This document shows, piece by piece, positions 45,693-56,574 of a DNA stretch of 64,000 nt. Location of the stretch: positions 77,184,697-77,248,696 of the forward strand of contig NC_080546.1 in the NCBI RefSeq assembly GCF_028640845.1, written 5' to 3'. Position 1 is the stretch's first letter, and each line of letters opens with the position of its first letter. This DNA comes from Ahaetulla prasina. Taxonomy: Eukaryota > Chordata > Lepidosauria > Squamata > Colubridae. Below the pieces are notes generated by a model, which was given only the letters and a program-made list of their open reading frames with translations, ran no database searches and was not told the DNA's origin. Made by a program: the position numbers and the translations under genes.

Positions 45693-46143
45693 CCCCTCCC
45701 CCCTCTACTTCCCTAAATACTTTTCAACTAGGTAGGTTGGTAACCAGTTGTTGGAAGAATGGAGGCTGCAATGTTTTCATCCAGAACCAGTCAAAAGCTG
45801 GTGAGCCTCAGGATTCCCACAAAGTTTCATTGATTAATAAATTGGGCAGCTGTGGATGGGATTAAGGTTTCCAGATGGAATTAAGGCTTTCTGGTTTTTC
45901 CCACACAGACTAAAAATGGATGTGCTAGGCATTAATCAGGTAATCATCCAAGCAGGCCTTTGATTGTGAAATATCAGACATCTCCCAAACTCCATCCTCT
46001 GCCATATCTAGACACTAAGAAAATATTTAGATCACAATTTAAAAGAAAAATCTCAAGAGAAAGAAGATAAAAACCAAACATGTTTATGCCTTCTGCTCTA
46101 CCTGGGGAAAGCATTGGACATACCCATCCTATTATTGATGCTT

Positions 46144-46899
46144 AAAGTGAACAAATGCCAAATAGGGGTAGAATCCGTAGAGTTCTTGGGCTACAGAATA
46201 GACAAGGAAGGAATCCACCCCACTGAGAGCAAGGTCAAGGCAATAAGAAAGGCTCCAGCGCCCAAAAACAAAACAGAGCTACAGGCATTCCTGGGTCTAG
46301 TGAACTTTTACGCGGTCTTTTTGAAAAATAAGGCAACCGTTGCCGAGCCGCTTCATAAGTTACTGGGAAAGAATACTGCTTGGTCTTGGGGAAAGACGGA
46401 AGCTAGGGCTTTCGAAGCAGTAAAAATCCTACTCTCGAGCGATAGCTTACTGATCCAGTATCATAGCACGATGCCATTGGTATTAGTTTGCGATGCTTCC
46501 CCTTACGGAGTGGGTGCTGTGCTCAGCCACAGGCTTCCAAATGGCACAGAAGCCCCAATAGCCTTCTACTCCAGAACGATGTCCTCGACAGAGAGGAACT
46601 ATAGTCAGTTGGATAAGGAAGCTCTAGCTATAGTGTCAGGGGTAAAAAAGTTTCACGAATACGTTTTTGGTAGAGACTTTGACATTGTTACAGACCATAG
46701 ACCACTGTTAGGGTTACTGGCTGGCGACCGCCCAACGCCTGTGGCACTTTCGCCCCGATTGACCCGATGGACTATCTTTTTAGCCGCCTACTCCTACAAA
46801 CTGCGGCATCGACCAGGAAAAGAGTTGGGGCATGCGGACGCATTAAGCAGATGCCCACTACCTGGGGCGATCGAGACCCCACCGGGACGCCCATACTGT
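46144..46899 (+). pseudogene. pol: Gypsy pol fragment: RT C-terminus and RNase H
   Basis: Open frame over about 250 codons. The RT thumb/connection has FLGYRI and ELQAFLGLVNFY; RNase H follows with VCDASPYGVGAV, the ERNYSQLDKEALA segment and a TDHRPL motif. The RT catalytic YxDD region is absent because the element is truncated. The frame ends at a TAA (46900-46902), after which the reading continues in another frame. This part is therefore not functional. Confidence 0.9.
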
Positions 46900-46902
46900 T
46901 AA

Positions 46903-47280
46903 TTGACTCTGACTCTGGCCCAGTCACGCCTAAGGAGGTGGCTCGGGCGCCATACCGACATTATTTTGAGAACTGTACTTGGTTGGGTACAGAGAGGGTG
47001 GCGCGCTGCGCCGGGCGAGCGTTTTAAAGAGTTTGTAAAGAAACGTGGGGAACTTTCGGCTCAAGGGGGGTGCCTGCTATGGGGGGATCGAGTGGTGATC
47101 CCAGAGAAATTGAGGAAAAGGGTGTTGGATCTCCTCCACGAGGGTCACCCAGGGATCGTAAGGATGAAGGGTCTAGCGAGAAGCTATGTGTGGTGGCCCT
47201 TAATGGACTCAGAAATTGCTGAAAGGGTAGGGAAATGCCAGGCCTGCCAGGAGTCCAGACCGCTACCCCAACGGCCCCGT
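46903..47280 (+). pseudogene. pol: Gypsy integrase zinc-binding region (frameshifted)
   Basis: After a short stretch in another frame (about 46880-46960), this frame resumes with a typical spacer and the HHCC zinc motif: HEGHPGI, YVWWP and CQACQ. It loses frame again before the catalytic core near 47240-47280. At least three frame changes separate RNase H from the integrase core, so the gene is broken. Confidence 0.8.
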
Positions 47281-48287
47281 TCGAATGGGAGAGACCCCAA
47301 GGGCCCTGGTCTAGAATCCACATTGATTTTGCCGGCCCCTTCCACGGCCAAACCTTCCTGGTAGTAGTCGATGCCTACTCCAAATGGCTGGAAATCATTC
47401 TCATGAGATCCATGACAGCCGAGGCCGTGATCTCAGTCCTACGGCACCTATTTGTAACCCATGGGTTGCCCGACACACTAGTTTCCGATAACGGCCCGCA
47501 ATTCACGGCAACCCAGTTTGAGGAATACTTGGCAGAAGAGGGCATCCGACATGCCCTCTCGGCGCCTTTCCACCCTGCGACGAATGGCCTTGCAGAGCGT
47601 TTCGTCCGGAGCGCAAAAGAGGCATTGTCCAGAATCAAGCCAGGCGACTGGCAAACAAAAATCGATGTTTTCCTGGCCGTCCAACATAGAACCCCCTGTG
47701 TCACAACCGGCAGAAGCCCAGCAGAATTATTAATGGGCCGAAAGCTCAGGTGCCCACTAGACCGTTTAAATCCAAACTATACACCGGAGGGTTACAAGGG
47801 GGGACTTGAAAAAACAAGAGGGATGGAAATAGGCGACCAAGTGTGGGCACACAACTATGGTGAAGGCCCAATCTGGGTAGCAGGACAAATCCTAAACATA
47901 ACAGGTCCAAAATCATACTTGGTGGAGTTAAAAGACGGCCGAGTATGGAGGCGCCACATAGACCAAATACGAAAACGCATAGCCGAACAATCCGAATTAG
48001 ACGAAACAGCCCCTGACTACACAATGCTTGAATCCACAGCTGACTCAAACCCGGGAAAATCGCAGGACTTATCTGAGTTCCCGGAGGTCCAGCGACGCCA
48101 ACAGGTTCCATTAGAAAACAGCAGGGACGACTCTGCAAATAATCCAGGGCCGGATGGCCTAGAGGAGGAGCTGAGAGGAGCAAACAGCCCCTCCGGTCAG
48201 CTCGACCCACTCCCAGGGAATGAACTGCGCAGGTCCGAAAGAGTCAGGAGACGCCCAGTCTATTTGCGTGATTACGTTGAAAAATAA
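47250..48287 (+). pseudogene. pol: Gypsy integrase catalytic core and C-terminus
   Basis: Open to a TAA at 48285-48287. The core shows the three acidic residues: IDFAGPF, VSDNGPQF and the Glu in NGLAERF. The GPY/F-like C-terminal module ends near WRRHIDQIRKR, followed by a low-complexity acidic tail and a basic end RRSERVRRRPVYLRDYV. No chromodomain is evident. Intact over 340 codons although upstream pol is broken. Confidence 0.88.
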
Positions 48288-48338
48288 TATGTAAATATCA
48301 TGTAAATAGGGGTAAAGTGTTTTCTGGGAGGGAAGGAG

Positions 48339-48517
48339 TGTAATGTATCTTTAAATGTTTTGGCGGGAAACAAGCACGTTGCTGATTGGTTGAAGCCGCC
48401 GGTTAAACTGTATATAAGGAGAGGTTTTTTCCCCAGCCCGGTTGCTGGGTTCACCATATATTAAAGAGCTGTTGTCACTACCCTGGTCTCCAGCCTCGTT
48501 ACTTCCCGAACTTAACA
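48339..48517 (+). repeat. Gypsy 3' LTR
   Basis: 179 bp, begins tgtaatg and ends cttaaca (TG...CA), preceded by the polypurine tract. It has a TATA-like tgtatataag near 48410 and an attaaag poly(A)-like signal near 48460. Short for an LTR. No 5' LTR remains. Confidence 0.85.
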
Positions 48518-48884
48518 GTTATATTTTTGCTTTATAATTCATATTTAATTTATCTTACTTAAATGATTTTAAGGTCATAAGTGCTTGCATATGTCTAACG
48601 TTTTTCGGTCATAAAAATCCTCGCTTTAGTAATGAAGAAATTTCACTATGATTTTCGCCTGATATTTAAGCAACTTTATGAACGTTCAATGATGTTGGCA
48701 GTTTATCTCTAAGAAAATTATATTCTTTTCTTAGGAAAATGACTGTTTTAAGGCATGGTCCAAAACATCTAGTTCTATTTTCAGTATAAATCCAGGAATA
48801 TGTTTTCTCATTTTCACGCAAACATATAATCTTTTTCATTAGATCCTCAGGCGTGCCACATTTACTATTGTGGGAAACTGGGAG

Positions 48885-49196
48885 GGGGAATTGTGTGGAG
48901 CCAGGGTGATATATGTAGTCATAATAATATTCCTTTCTCAGAGGGTCAAGGACATTTTGCCCTGCACCTGGAAGGATGGAACTGGGAGGCATCTCCAGTT
49001 GGGATGGTGCTTTGATTGGATCATGTGATGGACATGTGGGTGCTGGGTAGGGACTTGGACTTTCCTTTGGGTGGGGAAAACCTGGAAACTTTCAGATTCG
49101 GGTTTTCCCAGATGTGCCAATATGACATCTCTAATAAAATGGAACTTCAAGCCTTGGAGTATTATTTCGTTGGGGGTGTTACTTGGAACCCTGAAA
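48885..49196 (+). repeat. LTR-like segment, unit 2
   Basis: Duplicate of the unit 1 segment; just upstream, unit 2 lacks 21 bp found in unit 1 near 42608 (cctgtcaggcctggaggctat region). Confidence 0.5.
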
Positions 49197-49365
49197 AATA
49201 CTACATAAAAAGTTTATCAGAAAATTAATCTTTCTGATGGTAGGGCTAATGTTGAATTTTATATTTTATCCAAAAACAAAGAATCGTTCTGTTTCTTTAA
49301 CCTGCATTGAAACAGACTGTTGTTGTTTTAATATATATATCTTGGCAATAACAATAACAATAATA

Positions 49366-49396
<31 letters not shown>

Positions 49397-49424
49397 CAAC
49401 AACAACAACAACAACAACAACAGA

Positions 49425-50130
49425 GTTGGAAGGGACCTTGGAGGTCTTCTAGTCCAACCCCCTGCCCAGGCAGGAAATGCTACACCACTTCAGACAAATG
49501 GTTATCCAACATCTTAAAAATTTCTAGCTTTGGAGCATTCACAATTTCTGCAGGTAAGTTGTTCCACTGATCAATTGTTCTAATTGTCAGGAAATTTCTC
49601 CTTAGTTCTAAGTTGCTTCTCTCCTTGATTAGTTTCCACCCATTGTTTCTTGTCCTGCCCTCAGGTGCTTTGGAGAACAGTTTGATTCTCTCTTCTTTGT
49701 GGCAGCCCCTGAGATATTGGAAGACTGCTATCATGTTTCCCCTAGTCCTTCTTTTCATTAAACTAGACATACCGAGTTCCTGCAACCGTTCTTCATACAG
49801 TATGTTTTAGCCTCCAGTCCCCTAATCATCTTTGTCGCTCTTCTCTACACTCTTTCTAGAGTCTCAACATCTTTTTTACATCGTGGCGACCAAAACTGAA
49901 TTCTGTATTCCAAGTGTGGCCTTACCAAGTGGTATTAACACTTCACGTGATCTTGATTTTATCCCTCTGTTCAGTGGTGGGATTCAGCCAGTTCCCACCA
50001 CTTCGGGAGAACTGGTTGTTATTTTCTGAGCAGTTTGGTGAACTGGTTGTTGGAAGAAATCATTAGGGCAGAGAACCAGTTGTTAAATTATTTGAATCCC
50101 ACCACTGCCTCTTTTTATGCAGCCTAGAAC
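49425..50130 (-). mobile_element. CR1 LINE 3' end (reverse), interrupted by hAT-like element
   Basis: Full version of the CR1 cut at 43306: gagttggaagggaccttgga, cttctttgtggcagcccctg, gtggccttaccaagtgg; resumes after the hAT element with tatgcagcctagaacta. Confidence 0.88.
49972..50107. mobile_element. hAT-like element (short, aactggttgtt type)
   Basis: Starts cagtggtgggattcag, ends tcccaccactg; TSD cctctgtt and cctctttt (7 of 8), inside CR1. Confidence 0.8.
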
Positions 50131-50132
50131 TA

Positions 50133-50180
50133 TCCATGGGGTCGCGATGGGCCGGACTTGACTTCGCAACTAGCAACAAC
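50133..50180 (+). repeat. Bov-B LINE 3' end fragment
   Basis: tccatggggtcgcgatgggc, gacttcgcaactagcaacaac: Bov-B terminal sequence only. Confidence 0.7.
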
Positions 50181-50624
50181 TCTGCATCCAACTGACTATG
50201 TCTGGACGTTTTAGCTGTCTGTAGATTTATGGTCACATGCCCTGGAAATCAGAGCTTTTATTTCAAGAGCATCAAACCTTGACCAAATAATTTTCCCAGG
50301 ATTTTTTCAGGCAACAGTGGCTTCATCTTTTCTCCAAGGCAAAGAACAAACTTTGCATGTTGTTGTCAAAATTGCATTTTCAGTTTTCCAGAAACTTTCA
50401 GATAATAATGACCCAATTTCTTCTCAGCTACCCTGAACGTAGTTGAAACAAGACAAGTATTTGCAAAGAAAAACACAAATAGATTAAAATTCATTCTCTA
50501 TCCCATATGCAGATATTTATTCCAGCTATTCGTTTAGACAAGAGTGATGGTACCATCTGGAAGGTATCTCTATATGAGAGGAAATAGACTGATCACCCAA
50601 CTACATAGAAAAATTAAGATAGAA

Positions 50625-50848
50625 ATAGCACTTAGTCTTATATACCACTTTACAGTGCTTTAAAGCCCTCTCTACACAGTTCACAGAGTCAACATATTAC
50701 CCCTGACAATCTGGGTCCTCATTTTACCCACCTGGGAAGGATGGAAGACTGAGTCAACCTTGAGCTGGTGAGATTTGAACTGTCAAATTGCAAATCGGCA
50801 GAAGTAGCCTCCAATACTGCACTCTAACCACTGATTCACTTTAGCTTC
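50625..50848 (-). repeat. MIR-like tRNA SINE (reverse)
   Basis: Contains caatctgggtcctcatttta and gactgagtcaaccttgagct; relative of 53412-53650. Confidence 0.75.
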
Positions 50849-50881
50849 AAGATGAAGATGCTTCAATCATATTTCTACAGC

Positions 50882-51000
50882 AGAAGTCCCCAATCTGTGG
50901 GCTGTGGCCCACTGGTGGGCTGTGAGGGGATTGCAACTGGGCTGTGGAACCCACATCCTCATTTGCATGAGCAGTGGGTGAGCATATGCATGCGCTCCAA
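50882..51000. mobile_element. hAT-like fragment
   Basis: agaagtccccaatctgtggg, ggcccactggtgggc. No right end found. Confidence 0.4.
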
Positions 51001-51419
51001 ATTGTTGCAAGTTAGGCTTGTAAATGCATTAGCTGGCATGCAGATTACACAGCAGTCTGGAAATATTGGATTTAATTATTGGAAAATCTGAAGTAGATAA
51101 CTTTAGTGTAAGTGGTCAATTGCTATACATTTCGTACATAGACACAAGAATGATTTTAGATCATCTGGATCTAAATGTTTTTCATTGCTGGATCTGATAG
51201 CTTCCACTTAAATGAAAAAGTCCAACTTGGCTTCATAAAGCTGAAATTACAAAAAGAGTTTCCCAATAAGTATACATTATTCGTTAAAAACAGTTGGATT
51301 TTGATATAAAGACAAGACACATTAACCACGTATCAGCAGCTAGCATCACATGGCCAACCTTATGTAGTCTTGTAAGCTAAACTTGTTCAAGGGTTGGGTA
51401 ATAGTTAGGAACCGTCCCG

Positions 51420-52198
51420 GAACTATAAACTAAAATGATGTCAAAGCCATTCCAGAAGACGATAGTGGCAAGTTACCCCCACCCCGTTAAAGACCTTGGA
51501 GTTTTCATATCAAATTATCTAAGTGCCAAAGCCTATTGCAACTACATCGCAAAAAAGGCTTTAAGAATTGTAAACTTAATCTTGCGTAGCTTCTTTTCCA
51601 GAAACACTACACTACTAACCAGAGCATATAAAACGTTTGCTAAACCAATTCTTGAATACAGTTCGCCTGTTGGAACCCATACCTCATTTCAGACATTAAT
51701 ACAATTGAAAGTGTCCAGAAATATTTTACAAGAAGAGTTCTCCACTCCTCTGATTACAACAAAATATCTTATGCCACTAGACTTGAAATCCTGGGTTTAG
51801 AAAATTTAGAACTCCGCCGCCTTCGACATGACCTGAGTTTAATTCATAGTATAATCTGTTACAATGTCCTTCCTGTTGAAGACTACTTCAGCTTCAATCA
51901 CAGCAATACACAAGCACACAATAGATTTAAGCTTAATGTGAACCGCTCGAATCTTGACTGCAGAAAATATGACTTCGGTAACAGAGTTGTTAATGCCTGG
52001 AATGCACTACCAGACTCTGTGGTCTCTTCCCAAAATTCCCAAAGCTTTAACCAAAAACTATCTACTACTGACCTCACCCCATTCCTAAGAGGTCTGTAAG
52101 GGGCGTGCATAAGAGCACCAACGTTCCTGTCCTAATGTTCCCTTTGATTGTATCCAATTTCATATAGTTATTACATACTTATGCTTATATATATGCAT
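51420..52198 (+). mobile_element. CR1-like LINE 3' end, forward arm of inverted pair
   Basis: Decayed ORF2 end (VKDLGVFIS, then LTRAYKTFAKPILEYSSPV), stop, and 3' UTR aggggcgtgcataagagcac. Frame is broken by stops after 51800. Confidence 0.85.
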
Positions 52199-52229
<31 letters not shown>

Positions 52230-52878
52230 GTCACAACAATATACATAAGCATCACACAAAATGGTTATATAGTATATAAACATATGTATGAGGAAATATG
52301 AGGAAGTATAAGCATATATGTATAAGAATAAAAAAACAATGGGACAGGAACGGTAGGCATGTTTGTGCTCTTATGCACGCCCCTTATGGTCCTCTTAGGA
52401 ATGGGGTGAGGTCAATAGTAGAAAATTTTTGGTTAAAACTTTTGGGATTATGAAAAGAGACCACAGAGTCAGGTAATGTGTTCCAAGCACTGATAACTCT
52501 GTTACAGAAGTCATATTTTCTGCAATCTAGGTTGAAGCGGTTAACATTAAGTTTAAATCTATTGGTTGCTCTTATATTATTGTAATTGAAGCTGAAGTAG
52601 TCTTTAACAGGAAGGACATTACAATAGATGATTCTATGAGTTAAACTTAGGTCTTGTCGAAGGCGACGGAGTTCTAAGTTTTCTAAGCCTAGGATTTCAA
52701 GTCTGGTGGGATAAGGTATTTTGTTGTTTTCAGAGGAGTGGAGAATTCTTCTTCTAAAATATTTCTGGACACGTTCAATTGCATTGATGTCAGAGATGTG
52801 GTGTGGGTTCCAGACAGGTGAGCTGTATTCTAGAATTGGCCTAGCAAATGTTTTATATGCTCTGGTTAGTAGTGTGGT
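52199..52878 (-). mobile_element. CR1-like LINE 3' end, reverse arm of inverted pair
   Basis: Begins with (ATTT)n and reads the same family in reverse up to ctctggttagtagtgtggtg. It is inserted in the 3' UTR of the forward copy, whose tail resumes at 52879. Confidence 0.85.
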
Positions 52879-52960
52879 GTTATATATCGTATAGTTATTT
52901 CATGCTTATGCTTATAGATACTGTTGTGACAAATAAATAAAATAAAATAAAATAAACAGT
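52879..52960 (+). mobile_element. 3' tail of forward CR1-like copy
   Basis: gtatagttatttcatgcttatgcttatag...gtgacaaataaataaaataaa; its first 30 bp repeat the end of the forward arm near 52165-52195. Confidence 0.75.
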
Positions 52961-53411
52961 CATCTTCAAGGTCCCTTAAAACTCTTATTATTCTGTTAAT
53001 TTTTTTATGTGTGCAATAGCTCCTATTGCCACAAGATGTCTCCATTTCTTCAGTCATTTCTTTTTCTCACCTGCTGTTTAGATCCAATAGTTTGGTTTAG
53101 GTGATTTAAAACTGACTATAAAAACAAAATCTGGATGAAACATCATCTTAACAGCATTTTTGAGTGGTTCATTTCTAAAAACACACATTTTGCCTCCATA
53201 ACGTTCCTGGCAGTTGTTCCAGAGCCCTTCTCCCTTAAGATGTTTATATTGTTGCACAGATAGTAACTATATATTTGCTACAAAAACCTATAAAATATTC
53301 CCTATAACGTAATAAAAATCTAAGAACCACCATGCCTACTTGCTACCCCTAACAGATGTTTTGCTTTTAGAAACTAAAAAGAATATAATTCTTTGGTACC
53401 CTGGGCACTGA

Positions 53412-53650
53412 CACCACGAGCTCTGATGGTGCAGTGGTTAGAATGCAATATTGCAGGCTAACTCTGCCAACTGCCAGCAGTTCAATCCTGACCAGCTCAA
53501 GTATAACTCAGCCTTCCAATCTTCCAAGGTCAGTAAAATGAGGACCCAGATTGTTGGGGTCAGTATGTTGGATCTGTAAATTGCTTAGAGAGGGCTGTCA
53601 GGCTCTGTGAATTACTATATCAGTCTAAGTGCTACTGCTATTACTATTAA
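53412..53650 (+). repeat. MIR-like tRNA SINE
   Basis: ggtgcagtggttagaatgc head, gactcagcc-type core, tgaggacccagattgttggg, cttagagagggctgt tail. Confidence 0.8.
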
Positions 53651-54294
53651 CTGTGCAGGCTGAAGATGATAAATTTTACACCACTTTGGCAAAGGTTGAT
53701 ATATGCGATGGTGAAGACACAGAGCAGGCTTGGGCTGTGGAACAAAGATGGGATGTAAATCTAATCAATAAATGAATAAATCTGCCACTAAAAAAAAGGA
53801 AGTGATTATAAAGTTTTGCTTTAGAATAGAATAACCCTTTTTACCTGCTTTCTTCTTGAAGCAGAAGACATAAATAACATGTAGAAGTCACACTGATTGA
53901 GACAAAGAAAGTTATATGGAGGGGGCCAGTTTGGGAAAAGAGAATAGAGCTTCTTTGATGTCTTTTTTATTCATTAAAACCAAAACAGGAAAGTGTTACT
54001 GATAATTTTGTGGCAAAGGGATGCAAAGGGAATACTCAGAGCAAAAACAACAGTTAACAAATATCCTTTCATTCATATGATTTTGTCTTATCCAGCTACC
54101 ACTTTGTGATCGTTTTAAATTTCAATACAATTTGGGAAGAAATAATATTATAGTTAAGTATCTCAAGGTAATCTTAAATTATATTCCTAAAACTTGGAAT
54201 CTTATTAAGAGCTTTGATTTTTTAAATCTGAATGAAATGAAATGAAACAATGAAGTGGACATTTAGCACCTGTGCATTAATTCCGCCTTCCAGA

Positions 54295-54853
54295 CAGGGG
54301 CGGTATTCACATTTATTTATTTATTTATTATTAAATTTTATTTTATTTATTAAATTTTTATACCGCCCTTCTCCCGAAGGACTCAGGGCGGTGTACAGCC
54401 AACGATAAAACAAAATATATACAATTAAAACAACATTTAAAACATAGCAAATTATAAAGGCTGATAAATTAAAATTTAGATTTTAAAATTTTAAAATATT
54501 AATAAACCCCAAATTTAAAATTCTACACTATTATGCCAGTCCCGCTTGAATAAATAGATGTGTTTTAAGCTCACGACGGAAGGTCCGAAGATCAGGCACT
54601 TGACGTAGGCCAGGGGGAAGTTCATTCCAGAGCGTCGCTGCCCCCACAGAGAAGGCCCTACTCCTGGGGGCCGCCAGCTGACACATACCTTTGCTACTGG
54701 TTCGCAAATGTGAGCTCATGCACAGGATCTTCTGCACATGCGCAGACCATCAAAAATGGGATGTGATGACATCCGGGCGGGTGGGCGGAGCCTCCCACAG
54801 CCAATGCTACCTGTTTGCCCAAACCGGATATAACCGGCTGAATACCACCACTG
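54295..54853. mobile_element. hAT-like element with L2 fragment inside
   Basis: Starts caggggcggtattcac, ends taccaccactg; exact TSD cttccaga (54287-54294, 54854-54861). Confidence 0.88.
54307..54682 (-). mobile_element. L2-clade LINE 3' end (reverse), nested
   Basis: taccgcccttctcccgaagg...gggcggtgtaca, then the reverse-strand ORF2 end (RAFSVGAATLWNELPPGLRQ, LFIQAGLA). Flanked by cacat on both sides. Confidence 0.88.
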
Positions 54854-55047
54854 CTTCCAGATACTTTGTGGCCCAGATGATAAGGATAGAATTCAACTCT
54901 GAACAGACGTGGAAGAATAATAATTCTATTACTCTGGATTTTGAGAGAATTTGTTTCAAAGTGGGTTAACTTCACCGGATTTATATCTCTGGCTGCAGCG
55001 CATTATTTCACACAACTTGGAACTCAAACACATTGCTCTTTGAATAA

Positions 55048-55545
55048 CAGAAGAACAGAGTTGAAAGGGACCTTGGAGGTCTTCTAGTTTAGCCCCCTGT
55101 TCAAGCAGGAGACCCTATATCAAGAGGTGCTATTCAGCAGGTTCTGACAGGTTCTGGAGAACCGGCAGCGAAAATTTTGAGTAGTTCGGAGAACCGGCAA
55201 ATACCAACCTCTGGCTGGCCCCAGAGTGGGATGGGAATAGAGATTTTGCAATATCCTTCCCCCAGGAATGGGGAGAGAATGGAAATTTTGCAGTATCCTT
55301 CCCCTGCCACCCCCACCAAGCCACCCCCACCAAGTCACCATGCCCACAGAAACGGTAGTAAAAAAAAAAATCGAATTCCACCACTGCCTATATCATTTAG
55401 ACAAATGGCTAACCAGTCTTTTTTTTAAAATCCTCCCGTGATAGGGCACCCACAACTTTTGAAGGCAACCTGCTTCACTGGTTTATTGTTCTCACTGTCA
55501 GGAAACTTCTCCTCTTCTTGAGATAATTTCTCAACTTCATCATGA
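55048..55545 (-). mobile_element. CR1 LINE 3' end (reverse), interrupted by hAT-like element
   Basis: gagttgaaagggaccttggaggtcttctag... gagaccctatatc, then hAT-like element, then catttagacaaatggctaac onward. Confidence 0.88.
55122..55386. mobile_element. hAT-like element with exact TSD inside CR1
   Basis: 265 bp; starts aagaggtgctattcag, ends ttccaccactg; exact TSD cctatatc (55114-55121, 55387-55394). Confidence 0.92.
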
Positions 55546-55668
55546 TTATGGACTTCTTCAGCAGAACAGAACACCGACAGTATTTCTTTCCATGAACAAT
55601 TCACTGATAATTTCTGGGCTCACACTAGCTATATTTTGGACCCATTCTAACAAAATTCATGGTGGCTA

Positions 55669-56298
55669 CAGGTAGTCCTCAATTTGGAACCAGAATGGCT
55701 AAGCAAGTTGTTTGTTAAGCCAGTTGTGTATTAAGCACCAGGAAAATCGGGAGATCGAGATCGTTCAAATGGGCATAAAGATTTATTGTAAGCTTTAGCT
55801 CTCAACAAGAATCTGAACTACTAATGGCCAAGGGAAATTAGCAGGAGATAAGAGTAGAAGGAATTCAAGGTGAGGCGGACTTAGATCTCTTGCGGGTGTG
55901 AAGGGACTCATAACTGATAACGCCTTGGGCTCAACCTGGTCATCTCCTACAACATGCCTGATTTTACAAGCCTTTTTGCCATGGAACGTTAAGCAAATCA
56001 TTCCAGTTGTTAAGTGAAACATGTGGCTATTAAGCAAGACAGCTTCTTTCATTGACTTTCATTTTCTATTGACTTTGCTTGCCGGCAGACAGCTGGGAGA
56101 GTCACAAATGGCGATGACATGATCTGCGACATGACCTTGTAAATACCTGCTGGTTGTCAAATGTCTGAATTTTGATCACGTAATCATGGGGATGCTGCAA
56201 CAGTCGTGGGAGTGAAAACCAGTCGTAATTCATTTTTTCCAGTCCCGTTGTAATTTTGAACAGTCACTAAAAGAATGAATGTAAATCGAGGACTACCA
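55669..56298. mobile_element. DNA transposon (caggtagtcctc inverted ends), with internal insertion
   Basis: Starts caggtagtcctcaatttgg and ends taaatcgaggactacc (inverted). About 55740-55975 reads as an unrelated insertion. Confidence 0.6.
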
Positions 56299-56574
56299 TT
56301 AATGCTATCAAGCATCGCTAGTCAATGCTAACTCTCTAATTGTTCTGGAATCAGAACAGAAATCTTGTATATGCCCATTGTAGGAGATCAACAAAACGAT
56401 CTGATTGGACACTTAAGGAAATTGATTTTATGGAACACGACTTTGTTATCAATGCTTGCTTTAGTGTGGGTACCAGTAAGAACTTTCAAAGTGTAGACTG
56501 AAGGGGAACACGAGCTACCAATACATCTATATTGGTAGGTATATTGCTTCCCTTCAATGTTCTACCATAACGCA

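Larger units (their letters stand above)
46144..48517 (+). mobile_element. 5'-truncated Ty3/Gypsy LTR retrotransposon
   Basis: Contains the end of reverse transcriptase, RNase H, integrase, a polypurine tract (gggagggaaggag, 48326-48338) and a 3' LTR. The gag, protease and most of RT are missing: the left edge joins host sequence inside the RT domain. The right flank gttat (48518-48522) matches a single gttat at the empty site 42294-42298 in unit 1, so the element had a 5-bp TSD before the left side was deleted. Confidence 0.9.
43298..49535. repeat. tandem duplication unit 2 (with Gypsy insertion and internal deletion)
   Basis: Starts in the middle of the SINE without its left TSD, directly after a CR1 that stops short. 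Repeats 37576-40437 as 43298-46145, then has Gypsy pol and LTR, then repeats 42294 onward as 48518-49535. The 9-bp string cattcacaa is present at 37576-37584, 43298-43306 and 49536-49544, marking the junction. Confidence 0.92.

Noticed and set aside
47746..48210. 154-codon minus-strand ORF
   Set aside because: Shadow of the Gypsy integrase frame.
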